A stretch of DNA of 51,423 nt from Proteobacteria bacterium UBA5122. GTDB lineage: Bacteria > Pseudomonadota > Gammaproteobacteria > Tenderiales > Tenderiaceae. The stretch covers positions 38,490 to 89,912 of the forward strand of contig DHYU01000062.1 of NCBI GenBank assembly GCA_002415485.1, in the 5' to 3' direction. The notes beneath the pieces were generated by a model, which ran no database searches, was not told where the DNA came from, and saw nothing but the letters and a program-made list of their open reading frames with translations. The position numbers and the translations under genes are program-made. This document shows, piece by piece, positions 32,988-41,142 of the stretch (the stretch's first letter is position 1; every line of letters starts with the position of its first letter).

Positions 32988-34298
32988 TTAACGGATATTG
33001 ATGATGGTCTGCGTGACGGTATCAGCCGTACTAATGACCTGCGCATTGGCCTGGAAGTTACGTTGTGCAGTAATCAGATTGACCAACTGCTGCGCCACGT
33101 CAACATTGGATGCCTCCAATGCGCCAGACTGAATCAAACCAAAGCTGGCCGTTCCCGCCTCACCCAACAACACATCCCCCGCTGCATAGGTCTCACCCCA
33201 AACAGTATCCCCTTGTGGACTCAGGGACTGCGGGTTGGCGACGTTGGCCATCGCGATCTTGCCAAGGATTTGCGATTGACCGTTGGTGAAACGGGCAGAG
33301 ACCACGCCTTCCTGGTCAATGTCGATACCGCTCAGGCGTCCGCTGGCAAAACCATCCTGGCTCAAGGCACTCACCGCAAACGGACTCCCGTATTGAGTCA
33401 CATCACGATAGTTCAACGACAATGGAATTGGATCTGCACCGCTGATCGTCGCCACTGGCGCAGGGTTATATGTAATCGGTGTTGCCGGTGTCACCAGTTG
33501 ACCAGTGGCCGAATCAAAGACCAGACGATAACCATCTGCATTGGGGGCGGGCACTGCCGACGTCACGACTTCAGCCGCATTAGGGCCTACCGCCTGCACT
33601 GGTTGAAAGTTAGGGTCAGTCGGGCCATCACCGAGGTACATAAAGGACACCCAGTTATTGGCCGCCTCTTTGACGAAATATTGCGTTGCAGTGTGCTGGG
33701 TTCCCAATGAGTCGTAAACAGTGATCGATGTCGAACTGTTGTACGTTGACGGGTCTGAGGGATTAAACGTGGTGGGGGTCAATGTAGGCTCCGACGCATC
33801 CAAATTCAACACCGAGGTAATCACAGTCGTTGCGCTAGGAGGACCTTCTGAGGTCGACAGCTGGAGATCCGCCAAACGCCCTGTATCGAAGGATGTCGTC
33901 CCTGCCGCAGTCGTCGTCGCCGGGAATACCTGCAAACGTTGTTGTGCGCTGTTGGCAACAAAACCATCCCGGTCGGCGCGGAATGCGCCGGCACGCGTCA
34001 GCAAACGAGAGCCATTGTCATCCAACACATAAAAACCCTGACCATTGATCGCCAAATCAAGGCTGTTATTCGTGTATTCCACGTTTCCTTGTGAAAACTG
34101 CTGTGCCACCGATGCCAGACGAACACCACCACCGGTCGCCGTTGACGATATACCACCAAAGCTCACTGCAAACACGTCCACAAACTCGGTACGCGATTGT
34201 TTAAAACCGGTAGTCCCTGCGTTGGCAATGTTGTTGCCAGTCGTTTTGAGGTCGGCAGAGGCCGCGTTCAATCCACTTAATGCAATACGAAAAGGCAT
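32988..34298 (-). CDS. flgE: Flagellar hook protein FlgE
   Basis: The 436-residue protein starts MPFRIALSGLNAASADLKTT and continues with NIANAGTTGFKQSRTEFVDVFAV, QGFYVLDDNG and the C-terminal SNVDVAQQLVNLITAQRNFQANA of hook proteins. The central part is Thr/Ser-rich beta structure exposed on the hook. It lies 15 bases downstream of flgD and is followed by a terminator. Confidence 0.96.
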   Translation of the reverse strand: MPFRIALSGLNAASADLKTTGNNIANAGTTGFKQSRTEFVDVFAVSFGGISSTATGGGVRLASVAQQFSQGNVEYTNNSLDLAINGQGFYVLDDNGSRLLTRAGAFRADRDGFVANSAQQRLQVFPATTTAAGTTSFDTGRLADLQLSTSEGPPSATTVITSVLNLDASEPTLTPTTFNPSDPSTYNSSTSITVYDSLGTQHTATQYFVKEAANNWVSFMYLGDGPTDPNFQPVQAVGPNAAEVVTSAVPAPNADGYRLVFDSATGQLVTPATPITYNPAPVATISGADPIPLSLNYRDVTQYGSPFAVSALSQDGFASGRLSGIDIDQEGVVSARFTNGQSQILGKIAMANVANPQSLSPQGDTVWGETYAAGDVLLGEAGTASFGLIQSGALEASNVDVAQQLVNLITAQRNFQANAQVISTADTVTQTIINIR

Positions 34299-34313
34299 AG
34301 CTACTCTCCTTCC

Positions 34314-34994
34314 TTACATGATCTTCTCGACATCAGCCAATGCGACTGAGCCAACACCGTTGACATTCAACGTTAATCCATCGCCATTTTTACCGAGTGT
34401 AACGCTGTCCACCTGGCTAACTGCGTAGGTTTCCAATTGTTCAAAATCACCATCGATTCGAGCACGGGCCGATATTTCATAGCGCCCCGGCGGTAATGAT
34501 TGACCACTACTGTTCTTACCATCCCAATAGAATTCAACCATGCCATTGTCTTGGTTCTTAAGGTCGATCTGTGCAACCTGTTCACCAGATTCGCTGTAGA
34601 TATCCACCAACACGCTGTCGCTATCGACCGGCAATTCCAAGGCCCCCATCAAGCCGATATCCTCTTCCCAAAGCATGGAGTGATCACTGGGCACCGTGAC
34701 AAAACGTCCCACCATGGCCGATCCCTGCAAGGCCTGATTGGAACGCATATCCTGCGAGAATTGTTTGAACGACTTGTTTAATTCATCAATGCCGCTCACC
34801 GACTGCATCTGCGCCAATTGGGCAATAAAGTCGCCGTTCTCCATCGGTTTCATCGGATCCTGATGTTCAAGCTGGGCCAGCACCAACTTCAGAAAGGCAT
34901 CCTGCCCCAGTTCGTTGCTACCAGTGCCTTTAGGCTTAGGCTTTTCATAGGCCCCAACCTTTTCCAACAAACCTAAATCCACGCCTATCGTCAT
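34314..34994 (-). CDS. flgD: Flagellar hook-capping protein FlgD
   Basis: The 226-residue protein has LGQDAFLKLVLAQLEHQDPMKPM (29-51), the FlgD N-terminal signature, followed by a FlgD-Ig-like beta domain. It caps the growing hook. It follows flgC by 11 bases. No membrane segment is visible, as expected of an exported cap. Confidence 0.93.
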   Translation of the reverse strand: MTIGVDLGLLEKVGAYEKPKPKGTGSNELGQDAFLKLVLAQLEHQDPMKPMENGDFIAQLAQMQSVSGIDELNKSFKQFSQDMRSNQALQGSAMVGRFVTVPSDHSMLWEEDIGLMGALELPVDSDSVLVDIYSESGEQVAQIDLKNQDNGMVEFYWDGKNSSGQSLPPGRYEISARARIDGDFEQLETYAVSQVDSVTLGKNGDGLTLNVNGVGSVALADVEKIM

Positions 34995-35005
34995 CTCCTA
35001 CCCTC

Positions 35006-35425
35006 CTACTGACCCATGTTGATCGTGCGCAACATCAACTGTTTGGTTGTATTGAACACCTCAATATTGTTTTGATAAGAACGAGACGCCGCGATCATAT
35101 TCGCCATCTCTTCCACTACATTGACATTGGGCATGTACACATTTCCTTGTGCATCCGCCATTGGATGGTTAGGGTCGTGACGCACAATCGGTGCTGCATT
35201 ACTCTCCATCACCTCTTTAACCTTCACCCCGCCGGCCCCCCCTCCCTGCCCAGCCAGACTCTCTTTCAGCATTGCAGCGAAAATCGTGTGGCGAGCCTTG
35301 TAAGTTGCCTCAGGCGTAGAACTCACTGAGTCCGCATTGGAGATATTGCTGGCGATGGTATTCAAACGCACCGACTGTGCATTCATCGCTGAACCGGCAA
35401 TCTGGAATACATCAAATGAAGCCAT
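35006..35425 (-). CDS. flgC: Flagellar proximal rod protein FlgC
   Basis: The 139-residue protein has MASFDVFQIAGSAMNAQSVRL, TIASNISNADSVSSTPEA and a C-terminal VEEMANMIAASRSYQNN, the FlgC pattern. It is a rod subunit. Two bases separate it from flgB. Confidence 0.95.
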   Translation of the reverse strand: MASFDVFQIAGSAMNAQSVRLNTIASNISNADSVSSTPEATYKARHTIFAAMLKESLAGQGGGAGGVKVKEVMESNAAPIVRHDPNHPMADAQGNVYMPNVNVVEEMANMIAASRSYQNNIEVFNTTKQLMLRTINMGQ

Positions 35426-35427
35426 GA

Positions 35428-35841
35428 TTAGTTACCTCCCCCTTTAATCGCGTCGGTAACGGATTTGAAACGGCCCTGTAGATTCTTCAGGGTCAACTGA
35501 TACTCGATCGCATGCTCGGCGAACTTGGCCTGTTCAACATGGGATTCAACCGTGTTGCCATCGAGAGATGGCTGCTGAGGCACCCGAAAGCGTACAAAGT
35601 CATCAAAGGCATTGGCACCGGCATGGCCACCCCCCTGAATATGACCAGGATGCGTGGTTTTCAAACCGCCACCGCCTTGTTTGGAAGCTTGTTGCATCGC
35701 GGCATTAAAATCGATATCCCGCGCCTTATAACCGGGCGTATCGGCATTGGCGATATTCGCAGCCAACAACTCGGTGCGCTTCGCTCTCAATCTCAAGGCA
35801 TCTGGGTAGATGCTGAGCATTTTGTCCATGCTGATTGCCAT
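35428..35841 (-). CDS. flgB: Flagellar basal-body rod protein FlgB
   Basis: The 137-residue protein has LRAKRTELLAANIANADTPG and FRVPQQPSLDGNTVESHVE, the FlgB signature. It is the first rod protein and heads flgBCDE. A consensus-like sigma-54 promoter lies 33-48 bases upstream of the ATG. Confidence 0.95.
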   Translation of the reverse strand: MAISMDKMLSIYPDALRLRAKRTELLAANIANADTPGYKARDIDFNAAMQQASKQGGGGLKTTHPGHIQGGGHAGANAFDDFVRFRVPQQPSLDGNTVESHVEQAKFAEHAIEYQLTLKNLQGRFKSVTDAIKGGGN

Positions 35842-35873
35842 GACTGTCTCCTACATACGTTCATGACAGATAG

Positions 35874-35889
35874 AGCAAAACAAATGCCA
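35874..35889 (-). promoter_or_regulatory. Sigma-54 promoter for flgBCDE
   Basis: On the minus strand TGGCATTTGTTTTGCT matches TGGCAC-N5-TTGCW with one change and keeps the GG/GC 12-base spacing. It lies 33 bases before the flgB start. Confidence 0.8.
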
Positions 35890-35959
35890 ACTTTGATTAG
35901 CCTCTAATTTTCAATCACTTAGAGTTATACAGAGAGACTACAGGTGGGATGGGGGGCAA

Positions 35960-35986
35960 GTGGCTGCCGCATAAGCGGCAAACCAC
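35960..35986 (-). terminator. Hairpin between cheR and flgB
   Basis: A long imperfect stem (GTGG-TTGCCGC with GCGGCA-CCAC, loop TTAT) lies just past the cheR stop on the minus strand. No T-run follows, so it may pause or stabilise rather than terminate. Confidence 0.4.
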
Positions 35987-35995
35987 AGCGGCAAG

Positions 35996-36835
35996 TTATT
36001 TGCCTTTCAAACGATACACTGTGCCACCACCATGACGTACAGTTTCAAACGCATCAGAGTAACTCGCCAGCGTTTCGGTGGAGCCTAGAAAGAGGAATCC
36101 GCCAGGATTCAGGGATTGGGATAAACGACGCAGAATGTCGATTTTCAATTCAGCCGAGAAATAGATCAGCACATTGCGACAAAAAATGATGTCAAACTTG
36201 CCCAGAGACGCATAGCTGTTCATCAAGTTGATTTCAGCAAATCTGACGCGCGCACGAATGTCATCATTCACTTGCCACGCACCATTGCCGACGTCTTTAA
36301 AAAACCGACTCTTGCGCTCAGGTGACAAACCCCGCGATAACGCCAATGAGTCATAAGTGGCCGCCCGACTCAGGTCAAGCATGGTAGGCGAGATATCAGT
36401 CCCAACAATCTGCACGTTATTCGACAGGCTGCCAGGACGGGTCATCATATATTCTTGAGTGATAATGCTTATCGAATATGGCTCTTGCCCAGATGAGCAC
36501 GCCGCTGACCAGATCTTGATCTGCGCAGGGCGTTTCTTCGCCAATTCAGGGTAAACATAGTTCTTTAGGAGTTCATAGGGATGATTATCTCGAAACCAGA
36601 ACGTTTCGTTGGTCGTCATCGCATCGACAATACGTTCACGCAACCCTGAACGCGGCTCCCGCTTCATGCGTTCGATCAGGTCACCGACTGACTTGAGTTC
36701 AAACTCGCGCATTAGACGCGAAAGCCGACTTGAAACCAGATAGTGCTTGTTATCCCCCAAAACGATACCGCACGCCTCCTCAAGAAATGTTCTAAAGGAG
36801 TCGTAATCACGACTTGAAATGGAATTATCTGTCAC
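35996..36835 (-). CDS. cheR: Chemotaxis protein methyltransferase CheR
   Basis: The 279-residue protein has ACGIVLGDNKHYLVSSRL, TTNETFWFRD (74-83) and the SAM-binding AACSSGQEPYS (111-121), typical of CheR. It methylates glutamates on chemoreceptors. I chose GTG 36835, five bases after AGGGA, because it aligns with the usual CheR start; the frame opens 15 codons earlier at ATG 36880. It lies between cheV and flgB, as in vibrios. Confidence 0.92.
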   Translation of the reverse strand: MTDNSISSRDYDSFRTFLEEACGIVLGDNKHYLVSSRLSRLMREFELKSVGDLIERMKREPRSGLRERIVDAMTTNETFWFRDNHPYELLKNYVYPELAKKRPAQIKIWSAACSSGQEPYSISIITQEYMMTRPGSLSNNVQIVGTDISPTMLDLSRAATYDSLALSRGLSPERKSRFFKDVGNGAWQVNDDIRARVRFAEINLMNSYASLGKFDIIFCRNVLIYFSAELKIDILRRLSQSLNPGGFLFLGSTETLASYSDAFETVRHGGGTVYRLKGK

Positions 36836-36914
36836 TCGCTTCCCTGTATCAAAATCTAAACTTCTTTCCAAATACATCATGATTTTATATCACGACAGTA
36901 TATGCCTTATCTAT

Positions 36915-37850
36915 CTACCCTCGGCCAGACACAAACTCCCTTACATGCTCGATCACCTCACCTGCCAGCTCATCGGGCTTGAATTTGGGTATAAACCTGT
37001 CCGCGCCGACGCTTTTTACCATCGTTTGGTTAAACGTACCACTCAAGGAACTATGCAGCATTATATATAGCCCGGCCAAGCGTGTATTTTTTCGGATCTC
37101 TGTGGTCAGGGTATAACCATCCATCTCCGGCATCTCCACATCGGAGATCACCATGGCCAGTGTTTCCAAGATAGGGTCTTCATTTGCAGCCCAACCCTTC
37201 AGGATATTCAGTGCATCACGCCCGTTATTGGCAACCACAATGTTTAACCCTAGTTGCTCAAGAGTACGTTTGATTTGATTCCGCGCCACACTTGAATCAT
37301 CAACCACCAGCACATGCTGTTCCTTGATCAAATCATCCACTGATGCAAGCAAATCCTCAGACACATCGGTTTTGGTATTGGTGACTTCAGCCAATACTTT
37401 TTCAACATCAATGATCTCGATCAGCTCCTTTTCAAGCTGAGTGACTGCCGTCAAATAACTGTTGCGCCCTGAACCCTTAGGTGGAGGCAAAATATCCTCC
37501 CAGTTCAAATTGACAATTCGGTCAACACTGCCAACCAAGAACCCTTGTACCGAGCGATTATATTCAGCAACGATCAGAAATTTGTCCGCAATTCCTTCAA
37601 TCGGTGTCTTGCCGATGGCAAGAGATAGGTCAATGACCGGAATGGTTTTGCCGCGCATGGTGGCAACGCCGCGCACATGGGGATGCGATTGCGGAATATG
37701 ATTCAGCGGCGGACATTGGACGACCTCCTGAATCTTAAACACATTTATGCCAAAACGCTGACGCCCATTCAGGCGAAACATCAGTAGCTCCAAGCGATTG
37801 TGTCCAGCAAGCTGTGTGCGCTGATTCACCGAGTCCATTACGCTGGCCAT
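36915..37850 (-). CDS. cheV: Chemotaxis coupling protein CheV
   Basis: The 311-residue protein joins a CheW-like domain (about 18-160, with FGINVFKIQEVV and RGKTIPVIDLS) to a receiver domain (about 178-305, VLVVDDSSVAR and SDVEMPEMDG with Asp237 as phosphosite). CheV couples receptors to CheA and adapts by phosphorylation. GGGGG precedes the ATG. The 138-base gap to flgA contains the divergent flgA promoter. Confidence 0.95.
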   Translation of the reverse strand: MASVMDSVNQRTQLAGHNRLELLMFRLNGRQRFGINVFKIQEVVQCPPLNHIPQSHPHVRGVATMRGKTIPVIDLSLAIGKTPIEGIADKFLIVAEYNRSVQGFLVGSVDRIVNLNWEDILPPPKGSGRNSYLTAVTQLEKELIEIIDVEKVLAEVTNTKTDVSEDLLASVDDLIKEQHVLVVDDSSVARNQIKRTLEQLGLNIVVANNGRDALNILKGWAANEDPILETLAMVISDVEMPEMDGYTLTTEIRKNTRLAGLYIMLHSSLSGTFNQTMVKSVGADRFIPKFKPDELAGEVIEHVREFVSGRG

Positions 37851-37936
37851 AATCCCCCGCTCCGATTAAGAAAAATTAAATAGTTAAGCCATTGCTGATA
37901 TCGACCAATCACAGGCGTGCTTGAATACTGAATTAC

Positions 37937-37952
37937 AGGCACAGTAATTGCT
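37937..37952 (+). promoter_or_regulatory. Sigma-54 promoter for flgA
   Basis: AGGCACAGTAATTGCT fits TGGCAC-N5-TTGCW with one mismatch and proper GG/GC spacing. It lies 37 bases upstream of the flgA ATG. Confidence 0.7.
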
Positions 37953-37988
37953 TATTCTTTTAAAAAAGCCAAAGATTATGGATAAAGT

Positions 37989-38702
37989 ATGGGCTCAACC
38001 TTACACAAACTATATATATACATGCTCGGGGGAGTACTCTCACTCTTGGCCAGCCCAACGCACGCCCAACCTCTGCAACCGCTAGAGGATATCAAGGCTG
38101 CAGCGATACAGTTGATCACTCAGGAGCACACCCATTCTCCATTCAAGGTCGGCATCAATGTCGGCCATCTTGATCCGCGTCTGCGACTCCCTCTGTGCTC
38201 GCAGACACTGGAGGCACGACACCTCACGCAGTCACGCCGCAACGCCAATACGACAGTGGTCATCTCATGCAATGGTACTGACACTTGGACCGTATATGTC
38301 CCGGTCAAGGTCAGCCGCCAGGTACAAGTCGCCGTGCTTCAGACCCCCGTTGGACGCGACCAGCCCCTGCAAACTGAACATATCAAGCTTGTCGATTACG
38401 ATATCTCTCGGCTCAGCAATGGCTATTTCAGCACTATCGATCAAGTCGTCGGGCGGCAAGCTCGCCGCAATCTGATTGCCGGCGCCATTGTGACCCCTAA
38501 CGATCTGATGGCAACCAGCGTGATCTCACGTGGACAGCGGGTCACCATCGTTGCCAAAACCCAGGATATGAGCGTACGCATGCCGGGACGGGCACTGGCC
38601 GATGCAGCGGCAGGAGAGCTGGTGCGTGTTGAAAATCTATCGTCGAAACGAACCATAGAGGGCATCGCCATTGAAGCCGGAATTGTAGAAATACCTATGT
38701 AA
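37989..38702 (+). CDS. flgA: Flagellar P-ring assembly chaperone FlgA
   Basis: The 237-residue protein has a signal peptide (LYIYMLGGVLSLLASPTHA) and then a SAF/FlgA domain with LPLCSQTLEA, VGRQARRNLIAGAIVT and a C-terminal VRVENLSSKRTIEGIAIEAG motif. FlgA is a periplasmic chaperone for FlgI. It is transcribed away from cheV, behind a sigma-54-like promoter. A 97-base gap to flgM contains a sigma-28-like promoter. Confidence 0.92.
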   Translation: MGSTLHKLYIYMLGGVLSLLASPTHAQPLQPLEDIKAAAIQLITQEHTHSPFKVGINVGHLDPRLRLPLCSQTLEARHLTQSRRNANTTVVISCNGTDTWTVYVPVKVSRQVQVAVLQTPVGRDQPLQTEHIKLVDYDISRLSNGYFSTIDQVVGRQARRNLIAGAIVTPNDLMATSVISRGQRVTIVAKTQDMSVRMPGRALADAAAGELVRVENLSSKRTIEGIAIEAGIVEIPM

Positions 38703-38750
38703 ACATTTGTTTAATAAGAACTTACCCGCGCCTTAGCGCACCCACCTGGA

Positions 38751-38777
38751 TCAAGTTTCACCAAGCCCGGCCGTTAT
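38751..38777 (+). promoter_or_regulatory. Sigma-28 (FliA)-like promoter for flgMN
   Basis: TCAAGTTT (7 of 8 with TAAAGTTT), an exact 11-base spacer, and GCCGTTAT (6 of 8 with GCCGATAA). It lies 28 bases before the flgM ATG, which suits autoregulation of the anti-sigma-28 factor. Confidence 0.75.
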
Positions 38778-38805
38778 AAAAACAGGCAACCAAGAGGTAA
38801 TGCTC

Positions 38806-39108
38806 ATGACGATAAAAATCGCATCCCCAACCCCGTCTCCGGTCCCTCATAAAACATCAGCGGCCAAGCAACCCACTGCACAGCCGGAGCACAAGATGAA
38901 TCAACCATCCGACTCCGTCACCATGACCGAGCGCGCAACACAACTGCAAAAGCTAGAAACATTAATTCGGGATTACCCAGTGGTGGATAGCCACCGAGTT
39001 GATAAAATGACATCCGCCGTCAATTCTGGGCGTTACGAAATCAACCCAGCCCAGGTGGCAAGAAAATTAATCAGCTTGGAAAGTTCGTTGAATCAAGTAA
39101 GGGCCTAG
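38806..39108 (+). CDS. flgM: Anti-sigma-28 factor FlgM
   Basis: The 100-residue protein has an unfolded Pro/Ser-rich N-terminus. Its C-terminal half (VDSHRVDKMTSAVNSGRYEI, then NPAQVARKLISLES) is the FlgM sigma-28-binding segment. It holds FliA inactive until the hook is complete, then leaves through the export channel. ATG 38806 is eight bases after GAGG; ATG 38800 is too near to that site. flgN follows nine bases on. Confidence 0.93.
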   Translation: MTIKIASPTPSPVPHKTSAAKQPTAQPEHKMNQPSDSVTMTERATQLQKLETLIRDYPVVDSHRVDKMTSAVNSGRYEINPAQVARKLISLESSLNQVRA

Positions 39109-39117
39109 GTGGGCAAC

Positions 39118-39609
39118 ATGTCGAATACAAATCAGTTTAAGACCTTAGCCACGCTATTTGACCAGCAATTGGCACTGGGTCAGCAGCTACTCGAGCTCCT
39201 TCAACAAGAACGGGAAGCGCTAGATCAGAGAAACAGTGAACAGGTTCGCAAACTGACCGAACAAAAAAATGATCTTATTCCGAGACTCACCACCCTGGGG
39301 GCTCAACAAAACGAACTTCTGCAACAAAATACCTTGGCAACCGACAGTACGGGACTCACACAATTTATCAATCGAGCCCCCCAAGCAGTAAAAGATCATC
39401 TTCTTAAACATCAACATCAGCTTAGCCAGTTGCTCGGCCAGTGCAAAGATATCAACACCAGCAACGGCATTATTATCGCTGCAAGTCGGCAATCGGCCGA
39501 AACAGCACTCGCGATATTACGCGGCCAAGTTGGTGGCAATCATGCGGTCTATGGCGCCAGTGGTGAACAATTGAGCTATGATAAGGCCAATCCCCTAGGC
39601 AAAGCCTGA
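39118..39609 (+). CDS. flgN: Flagellar export chaperone FlgN
   Basis: The 163-residue protein is all-helical with a long coiled coil (LALGQQLLELLQQEREALDQ, then RKLTEQKNDLIPRLTTLG), the FlgN type. It carries FlgK and FlgL to the export gate. ATG 39118 follows AGGTGGGC; GTG 39109 is an alternative. Being paired with flgM is the usual order. Confidence 0.88.
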   Translation: MSNTNQFKTLATLFDQQLALGQQLLELLQQEREALDQRNSEQVRKLTEQKNDLIPRLTTLGAQQNELLQQNTLATDSTGLTQFINRAPQAVKDHLLKHQHQLSQLLGQCKDINTSNGIIIAASRQSAETALAILRGQVGGNHAVYGASGEQLSYDKANPLGKA

Positions 39610-39707
39610 CTGCTGGCAAAAAGGCTTTGTTTATGCAGCCGTTACCTATAGCATTAGACATAACTACAATACATGTTAACGACATCAATTCCAGTTAAAC
39701 AAGCCGT

Positions 39708-40397
39708 ATGGAAAAACTTACACTCGAGCCACGCATCCTTGGATTACTGAAACGCCTATTGGAAAAGCGCGCCCTCCTCACCGTTACCATTGCCGGACAA
39801 GGAAAGGAATACAACAGCGCCATCATCAAAATCGCTGAAGATAACAGCTATTTTCTGCTCGATGAACTTAATCCCACGGACGGACACGAACAACTCAAAC
39901 AAATCGGCCAGTGCCATATCAAGGGACATATCGATGGTGTCAGTCTCAGTTTTGACACAGCCGTTGACCACTTTGGCCAGGATAATGGCATTCCCTACTA
40001 TCGCATCCTTATGCCTACGGCAATCAACTACCTCCAACGACGCTCGGCACATCGAATCAGTTTTAGTGCCGCATCCCCCATTGTAGTCACCGTCATCAAC
40101 CAGAACGGGGTTTCCTTCAAAGGTAGTCTTGCAGATCTTTCGACAGGAGGCTTGAGAGTAAAATTTGCCAATGACATGGAGCTACCCATTGCCAGCTCTG
40201 ACATACTGCGCTGTCAATTCAAGGTCGATGGACATGCATTTAATGCTGAAGTCGTTGTCCGCATCGCCAAAAAAAGCGCTAATGGCCAACCATTCATCGG
40301 CGCCCAATTTCACAACCTCGTTCCTGCGCTTGAGCGTCAACTACAACGCCTAATTATGGGACTTGAACGTGCGGCAAGGCAGAAAGTCTCCGGATAA
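39708..40397 (+). CDS. Flagellar brake protein, YcgR type (PilZ)
   Basis: The 229-residue protein has an N-terminal YcgR-like domain (about 1-105) and a PilZ domain: RRSAHR (111-116, the RxxxR loop) and DLSTGG (143-148, DxSxxG). Both c-di-GMP-binding motifs are intact. YcgR proteins bind the motor when c-di-GMP is high and slow rotation. It follows flgMN by 98 bases, in the same direction. No promoter of its own is obvious. Confidence 0.88.
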   Translation: MEKLTLEPRILGLLKRLLEKRALLTVTIAGQGKEYNSAIIKIAEDNSYFLLDELNPTDGHEQLKQIGQCHIKGHIDGVSLSFDTAVDHFGQDNGIPYYRILMPTAINYLQRRSAHRISFSAASPIVVTVINQNGVSFKGSLADLSTGGLRVKFANDMELPIASSDILRCQFKVDGHAFNAEVVVRIAKKSANGQPFIGAQFHNLVPALERQLQRLIMGLERAARQKVSG

Positions 40398-40454
40398 TGA
40401 ATCAAACAAGCATTTAATAAACTTGGATTTTTTCGCTACAATGCCCGCTCGCAC

Positions 40455-40531
40455 CCGCTCGTAGCTCAGTAGGATAGAGCAGCCCCCTCCTAAGGGGCAG
40501 GTCGGTGGTTCGAATCCACTCGAGCGGACCA
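40455..40531 (+). tRNA. tRNA-Arg (anticodon CCT)
   Basis: A full cloverleaf: acceptor CCGCTCG/CGAGCGG, D arm GCTC/GAGC, anticodon arm GCCCC/GGGGC with loop CTCCTAA (anticodon CCT, reading AGG), T arm GGTGG/CCACT with TTCGAAT, discriminator A and encoded CCA. 77 bases. It lies between the ycgR-like and PilZ genes. Confidence 0.95.
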
Positions 40532-40554
40532 GATATCGCCAGTCTCGCCCATAT

Positions 40555-40878
40555 TCATTCATTTGCGGCGAGACGCGCCACCCCATCCTGGCTTCCGAGA
40601 AAGACACTTTTTGGTAGGCGCTGTTCAAACATCATGCCAATGATGTCACCTGTACAATGGATCACCATTGCCTTAATCGGTGCTAACGATTCCATGCCAC
40701 CGTTATTGCTCAAGTCCAGCATGACGACTTGACCGACACTCACATCAAGAATTCTGCCTCGAATAGACAACCCACCCTGCCCAACTTCCATTGACGCCAA
40801 GGTGCATGCGGCTCGCCCCGCCTGTAATACACGAACCGCCAACTGCGCCGAAAAACGCTGACTCAATCTATGCTCCAC
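40555..40878 (-). CDS. PilZ-domain protein, degenerate motifs
   Basis: The 107-residue protein is a single PilZ fold: RLSQR (RxxxR) at 4-8 and EVGQGGLSI (32-40) in place of DxSxxG, so the second motif is altered (Glu, Gly for Asp, Ser). It may bind c-di-GMP weakly or not at all. The start is GTG 40878 with GGAGG four bases before it. It is convergent with the tRNA gene and close to the flagellar brake, so a motility role is plausible. Confidence 0.7.
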   Translation of the reverse strand: MEHRLSQRFSAQLAVRVLQAGRAACTLASMEVGQGGLSIRGRILDVSVGQVVMLDLSNNGGMESLAPIKAMVIHCTGDIIGMMFEQRLPKSVFLGSQDGVARLAANE

Positions 40879-41072
40879 AAAACCTCCAACGCCGACATTA
40901 CCGTTGATTTTTACAATCTGGATTTACAGAGACATTTAACCGTATAAATTAGTCAACAAAAACTCAAAAAAAGCAATATTATTAGCCCATCTTGCTAAGA
41001 GTCACTCAAGATCTGCCTTGCCGCACCATTCTCACTATCACAATCGCCTTCAAGCCTTTTACATACTCCAAA

Positions 41073-41100
41073 TAAAGTTTTTCAGTTCCATGGCCGATCC
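41073..41100 (+). promoter_or_regulatory. Sigma-28 (FliA)-like promoter upstream of the lipoprotein gene
   Basis: TAAAGTTT (perfect -35) is followed after 12 bases by GCCGATCC (6 of 8 with GCCGATAA). Spacing is one base longer than the usual 11. It lies 42 bases before the ATG at 41143. Confidence 0.55.
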
Positions 41101-41142
41101 ATTCGCTGCTGTACTGATCCTTCACTGATTATGGAGAGTTAC

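Noticed and set aside
40455..40531. tRNA-Arg as an integration site
   Set aside because: No integrase gene or repeat of the tRNA 3' end is found nearby, and the flanking genes fit the flagellar neighbourhood.
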